NCBI RefSeq assembly: GCF_002284565.1
Contig: NZ_NPKI01000020.1
Span: forward strand, 90,656 to 154,655
DNA length: 64,000 nucleotides
From: Mesorhizobium mediterraneum
Lineage (GTDB): Bacteria; Pseudomonadota; Alphaproteobacteria; Rhizobiales; Rhizobiaceae
Direction: 5' to 3'
Shown here: positions 36,665 to 44,985 of the stretch, in pieces
Layout: every line of letters starts with the position of its first letter
Numbering within the stretch: the stretch's first letter is position 1
The notes under the pieces: model-generated
The model's input: the letters and a program-made list of their open reading frames with translations, nothing else
Databases searched by the model: none
What the model was told of the DNA's origin: nothing
Program-made: the position numbers and the translations under genes

Positions 36665-36818
36665 CTTCCCTTCTCCCCTTGTGGGAGAAGGTGGCCGAGC
36701 GAAGCTCGGTCGGATGAGGGGTGTTCCAGCTTGGCACCAACAGCGCTCCGTCCAACACCCCTCAACCGTCTTGGCGCTGCGCGCCAATCCACCTTCTCCC
36801 ACAAGGGGAGAAGGAAAG
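36665..36818. repeat. Palindromic repeat after the isomerase gene (family C, copy 2)
   Basis: The ends 36665-36694 and 36789-36818 are reverse complements (CCTTCTCCCCTTGTGGGAG against CTCCCACAAGGGGAGAAGG). Just inside, GGATGAGGGGTGTT faces AACACCCCTCAACC, and CCGAGC-GAA-GCTCGG forms a local hairpin. The arms are thus near 57 bp around a short centre, a compact MITE-like design common in rhizobial intergenic DNA. Confidence 0.75.
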
Positions 36819-36839
36819 GAGCGCGGCGCCGAGATCGCT

Positions 36840-37817
36840 TTACCTATAGTGCGTCGACGCCTTGAATGCCGCCGGATCGCCGGCGGCGAGTGCGCCGGCG
36901 AATTCCGGGATCCGCACCAGAAGCATCATTGCCCAGAACAGCGGCCAGTCCGTCCATCGGCAGAACTCATTGCCCACGGCTTGCGCGGTCTGGCGGTTTT
37001 CCTTGAACGATGTCGCCACGGCGCGAACGGCCAGGCCGAGCCTTGAAAAGCGACGCTTCCTGCGCAGCAGCATCCGCGCGAACTGGTAGCCCTTGTTGCG
37101 CCGGACATCCCAGATGAACCCTAGTCCCTCATAGGCGTGGATCGAGACGGCTTGAGCGGCAAGCTCCATCGCCACGCCATCCCTCAGCATAGCGTGCTGG
37201 CGCAGATGCGAGCTGATGAAGGGTCCATGGTCGGCCTCGAAACGATATTGCTCAAGCACCGACCGTCGATAAAGCGCGCCATTGTTGCTGGCATGAATGA
37301 TCTGGCCAAGTCTGTTGCGGCGCTCGATGAAGCCGCGGTCGAGCAGCGACATCACCCTTTTCATCATGCTCTCTTCGCCGTAGCTGGTCCGTCCTGAAAC
37401 CGCGTCGAGCTTCGGGTTTTTCTCGACGGTCTCGTTCAACGCCGCCAACCATCCCGGACCGGGCAGGCAATCGGCCTCGACCACCGCAACGAGGTCATGG
37501 CGGCAATATGACAGCGCAGCGTCCTTCAGTTGCGAGGATTCGTCGCTGTCATGCGTGGCCACGATCACCGACGGGCAGAGATATGCCTTGCCGGCAAGCT
37601 CGGCCTCGATTGCGGAGGCATGTTCATTTTTTGAGGTAGGCCCGCTTTCTGAAGCAGGGCCGCTGGGCAGCATGATGACAATCTCGGCCGGCACGCCGCG
37701 CGTGTCCTGCGCGTAGGCGCGCAGCGAGCGCCGCAATTCCGCGTCGCCGTCGGCCGTCAGATAGTCTGACACGATGATCAGGCTGACGGGCAGCACTGGA
37801 GATGTTCTTTCAAGCAA
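36840..37817 (-). CDS. Family 2 glycosyltransferase
   Basis: 325 residues. The GT-A fold start SLIIVSDYLTADGDAELRRS, the acidic pair VVEADCLPGPGWLAAL (equivalent of the DxD/ED motif), and a C-terminal hydrophobic segment (WPLFWAMMLLVRIPEFAGAL) point to an inverting GT2 enzyme at the membrane. Sugar donor and acceptor are unknown. The insertion GPASESGPTSKNEHAS near residue 55 is unusual for the family. It ends 22 bp into the shoulder of a repeat element and follows a tetR gene by 16 bp, possibly as part of its operon. Confidence 0.8.
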   Translation of the reverse strand: MLERTSPVLPVSLIIVSDYLTADGDAELRRSLRAYAQDTRGVPAEIVIMLPSGPASESGPTSKNEHASAIEAELAGKAYLCPSVIVATHDSDESSQLKDAALSYCRHDLVAVVEADCLPGPGWLAALNETVEKNPKLDAVSGRTSYGEESMMKRVMSLLDRGFIERRNRLGQIIHASNNGALYRRSVLEQYRFEADHGPFISSHLRQHAMLRDGVAMELAAQAVSIHAYEGLGFIWDVRRNKGYQFARMLLRRKRRFSRLGLAVRAVATSFKENRQTAQAVGNEFCRWTDWPLFWAMMLLVRIPEFAGALAAGDPAAFKASTHYR

Positions 37818-37833
37818 GCCGCCGATCCCCCTG

Positions 37834-38430
37834 TCAACGCTTGTGAGCGATGCCTTGTATCACATAGCGGACCGCTTTGCGTATGGTCGTTTCGTCTTCG
37901 TCGAGGCGATTGGTCAAAAGATGCGTCCAGGCAAAGGAGGCGACCAGGTCGGCGACGAGCATGGGATCGACGTCGGCCGCCACTTCGCCTCTTGCCTTGG
38001 CGCGTTCGATCATCCGGCCGGTATGCGCGTGACGTCCTTTCGTGTATTCGACTAGGACGGCGGCAACAGTCGCATCCGACTGCGCCTCGGCGATCAGCGA
38101 CCTGAAGACGCTGCCTGACGATGTTTCACGCCAGTGTGACAACAGGTTCTTCAGGAAGCCGACAAGATCATCCTCGAGGTTTCCCGTATCGGGATTCTCG
38201 ACGCGCTTGAGCCGCTGATAGACGTCGAAGAGCAAAGCGGCCTTGCTCGGCCACCAGCGATAGATCGTGGGCTTTCCAGCACGCGCCCGCCGCGCCACCG
38301 CTTCGATCGAGAAGCCGGAATAACCGGCCTCGACCAGCACCGCCTCGGCGGCGTCGAGAATGGCGTCGGCGCTGTCGGGGTTACGCCGCGCGCCAATTGA
38401 CTTGCGAGCCTGATCTGCGTCGTCACCCAT
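37834..38430 (-). CDS. TetR-family transcriptional repressor
   Basis: 198 residues. The N-terminal helix-turn-helix is complete (ILDAAEAVLVEAGYSGFSIE through AGKPTIYRWWPSKAALL, about 24-70) and the C-terminal half matches the TetR_C ligand-binding type with HTGRMIERAKARGEV. It is divergent from a two-helix membrane protein gene, and the 114-bp gap holds palindromes suited to it, so it likely represses both directions until a ligand binds. Confidence 0.93.
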   Translation of the reverse strand: MGDDADQARKSIGARRNPDSADAILDAAEAVLVEAGYSGFSIEAVARRARAGKPTIYRWWPSKAALLFDVYQRLKRVENPDTGNLEDDLVGFLKNLLSHWRETSSGSVFRSLIAEAQSDATVAAVLVEYTKGRHAHTGRMIERAKARGEVAADVDPMLVADLVASFAWTHLLTNRLDEDETTIRKAVRYVIQGIAHKR

Positions 38431-38481
38431 CTGCCATTTCCCTTGCCGGCAAGTTTCCCCTCAGCATTCATATACGACCGC

Positions 38482-38530
38482 TTGACGAAACGAAACGGTT
38501 CGTTTTATATAACGGAACGTTTCGTAACGA
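38482..38530 (+). promoter_or_regulatory. Promoter with two candidate TetR operators
   Basis: TTGACG (38482-38487) and TATATA (38506-38511) with 18 bp between form a good sigma-70 promoter for the gene at 38545. Two related imperfect palindromes, CGAAACGGTTCG (38491-38502) and GGAACGTTTCGT, overlap the spacer and the region just after the -10 box, where a repressor would block polymerase. AAGGAAGAG precedes the start codon. Confidence 0.6.
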
Positions 38531-38544
38531 TAAGGAAGAGAGCA

Positions 38545-38781
38545 ATGACCTCGACTGCTGCCGCCAGCCGCTTCTCGCGCCCTCGCTTTGCACTGCTGGT
38601 GCTTGCCGGCGTCTATCCGCTGATCACAGCCATCCTCTATGCGGTGTTCCCGCTGACCGAAGAGTGGGAAATCTGGCAGCGTACGCTGGTCATCGCCCCG
38701 TTGACGGTCTCGATCATGATCTGGGGGCTCATTCCGGGCGTGCAGAAGACGTTCCGAGGGTTCCTCAATCCTGCCCAATAA
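38545..38781 (+). CDS. Small two-helix membrane protein
   Basis: 78 residues with helices at about 14-34 and 46-64 and the motif VPLT between them replaced by FPLTEEWEIWQRTLVIAPLT. The pattern resembles the two-helix membrane tail of antibiotic-biosynthesis-monooxygenase proteins, but without the enzymatic domain. It is the divergent target of the TetR gene. The function is unknown; a role in coping with a small lipophilic compound is a guess from the regulator type. Confidence 0.75.
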   Translation: MTSTAAASRFSRPRFALLVLAGVYPLITAILYAVFPLTEEWEIWQRTLVIAPLTVSIMIWGLIPGVQKTFRGFLNPAQ

Positions 38782-38899
38782 AGCAGACGAGCCGCCGGCA
38801 GTTTAGCGCCGCCCGCAACGGTCGGGAAAACGCCCTTGCGCCGGCGGCCGCTATCGGGCAAACCGGCGTTCCCTTGCGTTTTTCCCGCCCGAGGTCTTC

Positions 38900-40141
38900 A
38901 TGTCAGCCACGATTTCGCCGCTCGCGCCGAAGAAATATCCCAAAATGCCTGATATCGAGGGCGCCCGCATCGCCACAGCCGAGGCCGGGATAAAGTACAA
39001 GAACCGTACCGACCTGCTGACCATGGTTTTCGATGCCGGCACCACGGTCGCCGGCGTGTTCACCAAGTCGAAATGCCCGTCGGCGCCGGTCGATTTCTGC
39101 CGGCAGAATCTTGGGCAGGGCAAGGCGCGCGTCCTAGTCGTCAATTCCGGCAACGCCAATGCCTTCACCGGCAAGAAGGGCCGAGCCTCCACGGCAATGA
39201 CCGGCGAGGCTGCAGCCAAGGCAGCAAGCTGCGCGCCGGACGAGGTGTTTCTGGCCTCGACCGGCGTCATCGGCGAGCCGCTGGATGCCGGCAAGTTCAG
39301 CCATTTGCTCGCCGGACTGGTCAAGGACGGCAGATCGGATCTGTGGACCGAAGCCGCCAAGGCGATCATGACCACCGACACCTATCCGAAACTGGCGACC
39401 GCGACGGTGAAGCTCGGCGACGCCGACGTCACCATCAACGGCATCGCCAAGGGCGCCGGAATGATCGCGCCCGACATGGCGACGATGCTCTCCTTCATCG
39501 CCACCGACGCGCCGATCGCAGCGCCCGTGCTGCAGGATCTTTTGGCGCGCGGCACCGCCAAGACCTTCAATGCGGTCACGGTCGACAGCGACACCTCGAC
39601 CAGCGACACGCTGCTGATGTTCGCCACCGGCACGGCCGCCAGGCGCGGCGCGCCTGATATCACGGATGCAGGGGATGCACGCCTCGGCGCCTTCCGCCGC
39701 GCGCTCGGCAAGGTGCTGAAATCGCTGGCGCTGCAAGTGGTGCGCGACGGCGAGGGCGCCCGCAAGCAGGTCGAGGTCACCGTCACCGGCGCAAAATCGG
39801 CCCGCTCTGCCAAGCGCATCGCGCTGTCGATCGCCAATTCGCCGCTGGTCAAGACGGCAGTCGCCGGCGAGGACGCCAATTGGGGCCGCGTCGTCATGGC
39901 CGTTGGCAAGGCCGGCGAACCGGCCGACCGCGACCTTCTGTCGATCTGGTTCGGCGATATCAGGCTGGCGCATCAGGGCGAGCGCGATGCCGCCTACTCC
40001 GAGGAGGCGACATCGGCCTATATGAAGCGCGACGAGATCCGCATCCATGCCGATATCGGCATCGGCCGCGGCAAGGCGACGGTGTGGACTTGCGATCTCA
40101 CCAAGGAGTATGTCGCCATCAACGGCGATTATCGGAGCTGA
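38900..40141 (+). CDS. argJ: Bifunctional glutamate N-acetyltransferase / ornithine acetyltransferase
   Basis: 413 residues. It moves the acetyl group from N-acetylornithine to glutamate, recycling it in arginine synthesis. The autoprocessing motif KGAGMIAPDMATML places the cleavage before Thr195, which becomes the nucleophile of the beta chain; NSGNANAFTG (about 82-91) forms the oxyanion region. Whether it also uses acetyl-CoA (true bifunctional type) cannot be told from sequence. It heads a coupled run: the GNAT start overlaps its stop by one base, and mutT overlaps the GNAT by four. Confidence 0.97.
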   Translation: MSATISPLAPKKYPKMPDIEGARIATAEAGIKYKNRTDLLTMVFDAGTTVAGVFTKSKCPSAPVDFCRQNLGQGKARVLVVNSGNANAFTGKKGRASTAMTGEAAAKAASCAPDEVFLASTGVIGEPLDAGKFSHLLAGLVKDGRSDLWTEAAKAIMTTDTYPKLATATVKLGDADVTINGIAKGAGMIAPDMATMLSFIATDAPIAAPVLQDLLARGTAKTFNAVTVDSDTSTSDTLLMFATGTAARRGAPDITDAGDARLGAFRRALGKVLKSLALQVVRDGEGARKQVEVTVTGAKSARSAKRIALSIANSPLVKTAVAGEDANWGRVVMAVGKAGEPADRDLLSIWFGDIRLAHQGERDAAYSEEATSAYMKRDEIRIHADIGIGRGKATVWTCDLTKEYVAINGDYRS

Positions 40142-40920
40142 TGGCGTTGGTTTCCAGACATCCGGCAAGCGTGCTTGCCATCGTGCGGCGCTACGAGGCG
40201 GCCGGCTTTCGCGCCTGGCCGGCGGCGGCCGTCCATTATGACGGCACCTGGGTGGTGCGGCTGACGGCGGGCCACCCGGCCAAGCGGCTGAATTCGGTCA
40301 ACCCGCTCGATCCGGGCGACATCCAGCACATTGCCGAGCGCATCGGCCGCGCCAGCCGCCGTTTCGACGCCTATGGCCGGCCGCTGACCTTTCGCATATC
40401 GCCGCTCTCGGGGCCGGTTCTTTCCAAACATCTCGACAGCGAAGGCTGGAGCACATTCGACGAATCGCTGGTCATGCGGCTGCCGCTCGCGGACGCCCAG
40501 CTCGATGCCGCCATGGACCAGATTCCGCTGAAGGACATCAGCCGCTTCATCGGGGCGTCGCTCAAGGTGAGCGGCTCGGATGTGTCGCTGCGGCCGGGCC
40601 TGTCGGAGATCATCGGCGCCATCCAGCCGGAAGCCGGGCTGTTCGCGCTCGAAGAGGGCACCGAGCCGCTGGCGACGCTGATCTGCGTCCATGATGGCGA
40701 TCTTGCCGGACTGTTCGAAATCGCCACCGACAAATCGGTGCGCAACAAGGGCCATGGCCGCCACCTCATCCTCTCGGCGCTGAAATGGGCACGGCTGCGC
40801 GGCGCCCGGGAAGCCTGGCTGCAGGTCGAGGCCGACAATGCGCCGGCGCTGGCGCTCTATCGTTCGCTCGGCTTCGATGAAGTCTATCGTTACCACTACC
40901 GCCGGCCGCCCGGCGCATGA
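40141..40920 (+). CDS. GNAT-family N-acetyltransferase
   Basis: 259 residues. The acetyl-CoA site is IATDKSVRNKGHGRHLI (about 197-213) with the RxxGxG pattern, followed by WLQVEADNAPALALYRSLGF, the typical motif B. The N-terminal 120 residues form a degenerate first GNAT-like domain. Substrate unknown. Coupling to argJ (TGATG) and mutT (ATGA) is common in Rhizobiales and may reflect shared expression rather than a shared pathway. Confidence 0.9.
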   Translation: MALVSRHPASVLAIVRRYEAAGFRAWPAAAVHYDGTWVVRLTAGHPAKRLNSVNPLDPGDIQHIAERIGRASRRFDAYGRPLTFRISPLSGPVLSKHLDSEGWSTFDESLVMRLPLADAQLDAAMDQIPLKDISRFIGASLKVSGSDVSLRPGLSEIIGAIQPEAGLFALEEGTEPLATLICVHDGDLAGLFEIATDKSVRNKGHGRHLILSALKWARLRGAREAWLQVEADNAPALALYRSLGFDEVYRYHYRRPPGA

Positions 40921-41339
40921 CCGGCGCGAATCCTGCCGGCAAGCGCCTGCTCCTGGTCGCAGCCTGCGCGCTGGTCGATGCCGACGGCCGCGTGCTTCTG
41001 GCGCAGCGGCCCGAAGGCAAGCAACTCGCCGGCCTGTGGGAGTTTCCGGGCGGCAAGGTCGAGCCCGGCGAGACGCCGGAAGAATGCCTCATCCGGGAGT
41101 TGTACGAGGAGATCGGCATCGAAACCGATATTCCCTGCCTGGCGCCATTCACCTTCGCCAGCCACTCCTACGATGATTTTCACCTGCTGATGCCGCTGTT
41201 CGTCTGCCGTCGCTTCCGCGGCATCGCGCAGCCGAAGGAGGGGCAGGTGCTGAAATGGGTGCGGCCGCGCCAGATGCGCGATTTTCCGATGCCGCCGGCC
41301 GACGCGCCGCTGATCCAGTTCCTCATCGATCTTCTGTGA
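40917..41339 (+). CDS. mutT: Nudix hydrolase, MutT-type 8-oxo-dGTP diphosphatase
   Basis: 140 residues. The Nudix box occupies residues 46-68 with every key position kept (Gly46, Glu52, Arg60-Glu61, Glu64-Glu65, Gly67). It follows LAGLWEFPGG and precedes the MutT-specific HSYDDFHLLMPLFVCR. It would remove oxidised dGTP from the nucleotide pool and so prevent transversions. It overlaps the GNAT gene by 4 bp. The call to MutT proper rather than another Nudix enzyme rests on LWEFPGGK and length. Confidence 0.93.
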   Translation: MTGANPAGKRLLLVAACALVDADGRVLLAQRPEGKQLAGLWEFPGGKVEPGETPEECLIRELYEEIGIETDIPCLAPFTFASHSYDDFHLLMPLFVCRRFRGIAQPKEGQVLKWVRPRQMRDFPMPPADAPLIQFLIDLL

Positions 41340-41427
41340 TTGTGCCGTCACTGCCCGATTTAGGCAGCGTTAATGGAAGATTTATCTTGCCGTGAAAAAT
41401 TGACGGCATGGAAATCGAGGGAAGGCC

Positions 41428-41787
41428 ATGTTCAGGCCTTCGCCGGAGAGCGACTGCATGAGCCTCGACAGGGACTGGGATTCGATCCGGCCCGACCGCA
41501 GTGAAAGCGCTGTCCATGTCGGCATGGGCATATTGCGGATCACGCTGCTGTTCGGCTCGGCCGCGGTGGCGCTGGCCTTGATCGCGACGCCATTCCTCGA
41601 CAGCCGGACGCGATTGCAGTCCACCCGCGACGATTTTGCCGGCGGCCTCGACAGGATGAGCACGGGCTCGATTGGAAGCACGGGCTCGATCGCCCATACC
41701 TACACACTGCGCAGGAGCGTGCTGCAGCCGTTGCCCAGTTCGGTCTGCGTGATACGCGACAATGGCAAGCGCAGCGGCGACTGCTGA
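41428..41787 (+). CDS. Unknown protein with one membrane helix
   Basis: 119 residues from the ATG at 41428, or 109 from 41458 (MSLDRDWDSIRP); both have good ribosome sites (GAGG and GGAGAG). One membrane segment (LLFGSAAVALALIATPFL) is followed by a short periplasmic tail with the internal repeat GSIGSTGSI and two Cys near the end. It is next to an orphan Flp pilin gene and may belong with it. No family is recognised. Confidence 0.7.
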   Translation: MFRPSPESDCMSLDRDWDSIRPDRSESAVHVGMGILRITLLFGSAAVALALIATPFLDSRTRLQSTRDDFAGGLDRMSTGSIGSTGSIAHTYTLRRSVLQPLPSSVCVIRDNGKRSGDC

Positions 41788-41812
41788 CATCCTTTAAAGC
41801 GTCGTTTCATCG

Positions 41813-41848
41813 CCTGTTAAGCCTGTGCCATTAACCTTTCTTAACAGG
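41813..41848. promoter_or_regulatory. Inverted repeat ahead of the Flp pilin gene
   Basis: CCTGTTAAG (41813-41821) and CTTAACAGG (41840-41848) are perfect 9-bp inverted copies separated by 18 bp that itself contains TTAACC. They end 36 bp before the pilin start. The spacing suits a dimeric regulator on one helix face, or a leader hairpin in the transcript. Confidence 0.5.
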
Positions 41849-41884
41849 TCGGCACTAGGGTTCCGGCAGGCGGGATCGACGGCC

Positions 41885-42064
41885 ATGAAAACATTGTTGC
41901 AACGGTTTTTGGAAGACGAGACCGGCGCGACGGTCATAGAATACGGCGTCATCGTGACCGTGCTGTCGCTCGCCATCGTTGCCGGGGCCGGTCAGGTGTT
42001 CGATGCCCTCAAATGGCTGTTCAGCGACAACAACAGCAGGCTTGTGAACGCTTTCGCGCAGTGA
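41885..42064 (+). CDS. Flp-family type IVb pilin
   Basis: 59 residues. The pattern EDETGATVIEYGVIVTVLSL is the Flp pilin signature: glycine before the processed N-terminus, Glu at mature position 5 followed by Tyr, then the hydrophobic helix. After cleavage by a CpaA/TadV-type peptidase it would polymerise into Tad pili. No cpa/tad assembly gene lies in the window, so it is an isolated pilin, either paired with a Tad locus elsewhere or used as a pseudopilin. Confidence 0.92.
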   Translation: MKTLLQRFLEDETGATVIEYGVIVTVLSLAIVAGAGQVFDALKWLFSDNNSRLVNAFAQ

Positions 42065-42096
42065 TCACGACCGGGCACCCGCATCCGAAGATCCGG

Positions 42097-42969
42097 TCAG
42101 TGCCCTTCGGGATTTTCCAGTATGGTCTTCAGCGAGATTTTCGCCGAGCCGGGCTTCAGCGGCTTTTGCTGCGAGGCGTCGGGCGCCCAGCCTGACATCC
42201 AGACGATCGGGAAACTCGCCCTGACGCGGCCATCGGCATCCGAAAATCGCTCGGCATAGATTTCGGCGGCGCGGGCAAACAGCCTTCGCGTCCCAGGTCG
42301 CCTGCTACGGTCGATGAGCGCGCTGGTCTCGCCCATCGCCCGCAGGTCCGCCATAACGCCGAACAGGGAATCGTAGCGCACCGTCACCGTCTCGACGTCG
42401 GCGACGGGCAAAGCCAGGCCGGCGCGTTGCAGAAGCGCCCCGGCGTCGCGCACGTCGGTGAACGGGATGACGCGCGGGCTGGCGCCGCCATAAAGCTCGG
42501 TCTCGGCGGCGAGCAGGCTTTCGCGCAGCTCGGAAAGCGTGCCGGCGCCGGCAAAAGCGCCGAGGAAAAGACCGTCCGGCTTCAGCGCGCGGCGGATCTG
42601 CACCAGCATGCCGGGAATGTCGTTCATTGCCTGAAGGGACAAAAGAGACACGGCGAGGTCGAGGCTTTCCGGCTCGAACGGCACGGTCTCCAGCGGCGCC
42701 ACCAATCCCGCGGCATTGTCCAGGAACGCCGCATCCGCCTCCACGCGCGCGATGTCCGTCACTTTGCCGCTTGTCGCGAGCACGTCGACGGCCGCCGGCG
42801 TCTGGCAAAACAGCACGGCCGCTCTGTCAAATTTACGCTCCACGGCGCCCAGCCGGTCGGCAAGCTCTTCGGCTGCCCGCCACATCAGGAAATCCGCACC
42901 CGCAGCCGGACGGGCAAGGGCCCGGCGCTTGTGCGTCAGCCAGAGAGAGGTGTCGACTATGGGCTGCAA
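42097..42969 (-). CDS. NDUFAF5-like SAM-dependent methyltransferase
   Basis: About 290 residues. It begins near PIVDTSLWLTHKRRALARPA, the feature that marks the NDUFAF5/BioC-like group. The core is degenerate in motif I but keeps AVSLLSLQAMNDIPGMLVQI and LKPDGLFLGAF (motifs II/III). In mitochondria NDUFAF5 hydroxylates an arginine of complex I subunit NDUFS7; bacterial counterparts are unproven. A TTG at 42969 with AGGA upstream avoids overlap with the divergent comF gene; the longer form from 43035 would overlap it. Confidence 0.82.
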   Translation of the reverse strand: MQPIVDTSLWLTHKRRALARPAAGADFLMWRAAEELADRLGAVERKFDRAAVLFCQTPAAVDVLATSGKVTDIARVEADAAFLDNAAGLVAPLETVPFEPESLDLAVSLLSLQAMNDIPGMLVQIRRALKPDGLFLGAFAGAGTLSELRESLLAAETELYGGASPRVIPFTDVRDAGALLQRAGLALPVADVETVTVRYDSLFGVMADLRAMGETSALIDRSRRPGTRRLFARAAEIYAERFSDADGRVRASFPIVWMSGWAPDASQQKPLKPGSAKISLKTILENPEGH

Positions 42970-43034
42970 CGGCTGGTTCCTGGTTTCCGCTCTCTGATAT
43001 AGGGTGGCGGAGAACCAATCACGTGGCCGATCCA

Positions 43035-43808
43035 ATGCCAGATATCAAGAGTATCGCCCGAAAGGCATTGGACTGGCCGGCGCGCATCCTGTTTCCGCCG
43101 GTTTGCGCCGGCTGCCGCCGGCATGTCTCGCAGCCCGGCGTGCTGTGCGGCGCCTGCTGGCCGAAGCTCAGGCTCCTGGAACGGCCTTGGTGCCCGGTGA
43201 TGGGCACACCGTTCATCCATCACATGGGCGAGGGGTTCCTGTCGGCCGAGGCGATCGCCGACCCGCCGCCCTTCGAGCGCGCGCGGGCCGCGGTCGCTTA
43301 CTCCGGTGTCGCCCGCCAGATGGTGCAAGGGTTGAAATACCAGGATCGCACCGATCTGGCGCCGTGGATGGCGCGCTGGATGCTGCGCGCCGGCGCCGAA
43401 CTGATCGCGGAAGCCGATGTGGTCGTGCCGGTGCCGCTGCACTGGCGGCGCTTTTTCAGGCGTCAGTTCAACCAGTCGGCGGAGCTGGCAAGGGCGGTAT
43501 CGCAGCTTGGCAGCCTGCCTTTCGCGCCCTCAGCGGTCAGGCGCGTCAAGCTTACTCGTCAGCAGGTCGGGCTGGAGCGGCGGGAACGCGAGGAGAATGT
43601 GCGTGCCGCATTTCGCGTGCCCGAGGAGGCCGAGATCGAGATTGCCGGCCGCCGGGTGCTCTTGATCGACGATGTCTATACCACCGGCGCCACTGTCCGC
43701 GCGGTTGCCAAGGCGCTGAAGAAGGGCGGTGCCGGGACCGTCGACGTGCTGACCTTTGCGCGCGTGCTGCCGGGGGACTTTCGGGCCGACGAGTCCGCGA
43801 CTATATAA
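43035..43808 (+). CDS. comF: ComF-family phosphoribosyltransferase-like protein
   Basis: 257 residues. A zinc finger of the ComF type is at the N-terminus (CAGCRRHVSQPG, then CGACW and the later WCPVMG), and a type I phosphoribosyltransferase fold at the C-terminus carries VLLIDDVYTTGATVRAVAKAL, the PRPP-binding loop. VVPVPLHWRRFFRRQFNQ is the conserved middle. Members bind single-stranded DNA in natural transformation in some bacteria; here the role is open. An in-frame GTG at 43023 with GGAG upstream is an alternative start. It leads a plus-strand group with grxC. Confidence 0.88.
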   Translation: MPDIKSIARKALDWPARILFPPVCAGCRRHVSQPGVLCGACWPKLRLLERPWCPVMGTPFIHHMGEGFLSAEAIADPPPFERARAAVAYSGVARQMVQGLKYQDRTDLAPWMARWMLRAGAELIAEADVVVPVPLHWRRFFRRQFNQSAELARAVSQLGSLPFAPSAVRRVKLTRQQVGLERREREENVRAAFRVPEEAEIEIAGRRVLLIDDVYTTGATVRAVAKALKKGGAGTVDVLTFARVLPGDFRADESATI

Positions 43809-43838
43809 GATTTTGAGACAAGGCAGGATTGCTGACCG

Positions 43839-44108
43839 ATGGTCGACGTGACGATCTATACACGGGTGATGTGCGGCTATTGCGCGGCGGCCAAGCGGCT
43901 GCTCGAGCGCAAGGGCGTCGCCTACACCGAGCACGACGCCTCCTTCTCGCCGGAACTGCGCCAGGAAATGATCTCCCGCGCGAACGGCCGCTCGACCTTT
44001 CCGCAGATATTCATCGGCGATACGCATGTCGGCGGCTCCGACGATCTCCACGAACTGGAGGCGGAGGGTCGGCTGGACCGTCTGCTCGCCAATGGCTCGA
44101 CGATTTAA
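43839..44108 (+). CDS. grxC: Glutaredoxin 3
   Basis: 89 residues with the dithiol active site CGYC at residues 12-15, the cis-proline in STFPQIFIGD and the glutathione-binding GGSDDLHELE. It reduces disulfides and mixed disulfides with glutathione in the cytoplasm. The start at 43839 gives MVDVTIYTRVMCGYC. It is 31 bp after comF and 5 bp before the nitrilase-type gene, a conserved rhizobial order. Confidence 0.96.
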   Translation: MVDVTIYTRVMCGYCAAAKRLLERKGVAYTEHDASFSPELRQEMISRANGRSTFPQIFIGDTHVGGSDDLHELEAEGRLDRLLANGSTI

Positions 44109-44112
44109 GGAC

Positions 44113-44985
44113 ATGACGATGGGTGCTTTCAAGGCGGCGGCGATCCAGATGCGTTCGGGCACCAGCCCCGAGCACAACGCGGTCGATCTCGAGCGGCTGG
44201 TGCGCGAGGCGGCAAGCCAGGGCGCGACCTATATCCAGTCACCGGAAATGACCGGTGCCCTGGTCCGCGACAAACAGGCGCGGGCCGCCTCTTTCACGTC
44301 CGAGGACAAGGACATTATCGTCTCGACGTCGCGCAAGCTGGCGAAAGAGCTTGGCGTCTACTTGCATATAGGCTCGACCGCCATCCTGCGCGCCGACGGC
44401 AAGCTCGCCAATCGCGCGCTTCTGTTCGGGCCGGATGGCGCGACATTAGCCACCTACGACAAGATCCACATGTTCGACGTCGATCTCGACAATGGCGAGA
44501 GCTGGCGCGAATCCGCCGCCTACGAGCCGGGCACCGAGGCCATCGTTACCGAGGTCGATGGCGCGAGGCTGGGTTTCGCCGTCTGCTACGATCTGCGCTT
44601 TCCGCAGCTCTTCCGCGCCGAGGCACTGGCCGGCGCCGACCTGCTTTCGGTGCCCGCCGCCTTCACCCGCCAGACCGGCGAAGCGCACTGGCATGTGCTG
44701 CTCAGGGCACGCGCCATCGAGAACGGCGCCTATGTCGTCGCCGCGGCGCAAGGCGGACTGCACGAGGACGGCCGCGAGACCTATGGCCATTCGCTGATCG
44801 TCGATCCCTGGGGCCGTATCGTCGCCGAGGCGGCGCATGACGAGCCCGCCGTGATCGTCGCCGAGATCGACCCAGCGCAGTCGGTCGCCGCGCGCAAGAA
44901 GATCCCGAACCTGAAAAATGCGCGGGATTTTGCCGTCAACGGCGGATCGGCCGAGGCGCTGCCGCTTAGGGGTGCAGCATCTTGA
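44113..44985 (+). CDS. Nitrilase-superfamily carbon-nitrogen hydrolase
   Basis: 290 residues. The catalytic triad is visible as Glu45 (SPEMTG), Lys117 (YDKIHMFD) and Cys158 (FAVCYDLRFPQLF). The sequence type is closest to Nit1/Nit2-like enzymes that hydrolyse deaminated glutathione or omega-amides, which fits its place after the glutaredoxin gene. The exact substrate is inferred. The start at 44113 follows TAAGG; its last codons overlap the DUF1178 start by 4 bp. Confidence 0.9.
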   Translation: MTMGAFKAAAIQMRSGTSPEHNAVDLERLVREAASQGATYIQSPEMTGALVRDKQARAASFTSEDKDIIVSTSRKLAKELGVYLHIGSTAILRADGKLANRALLFGPDGATLATYDKIHMFDVDLDNGESWRESAAYEPGTEAIVTEVDGARLGFAVCYDLRFPQLFRAEALAGADLLSVPAAFTRQTGEAHWHVLLRARAIENGAYVVAAAQGGLHEDGRETYGHSLIVDPWGRIVAEAAHDEPAVIVAEIDPAQSVAARKKIPNLKNARDFAVNGGSAEALPLRGAAS

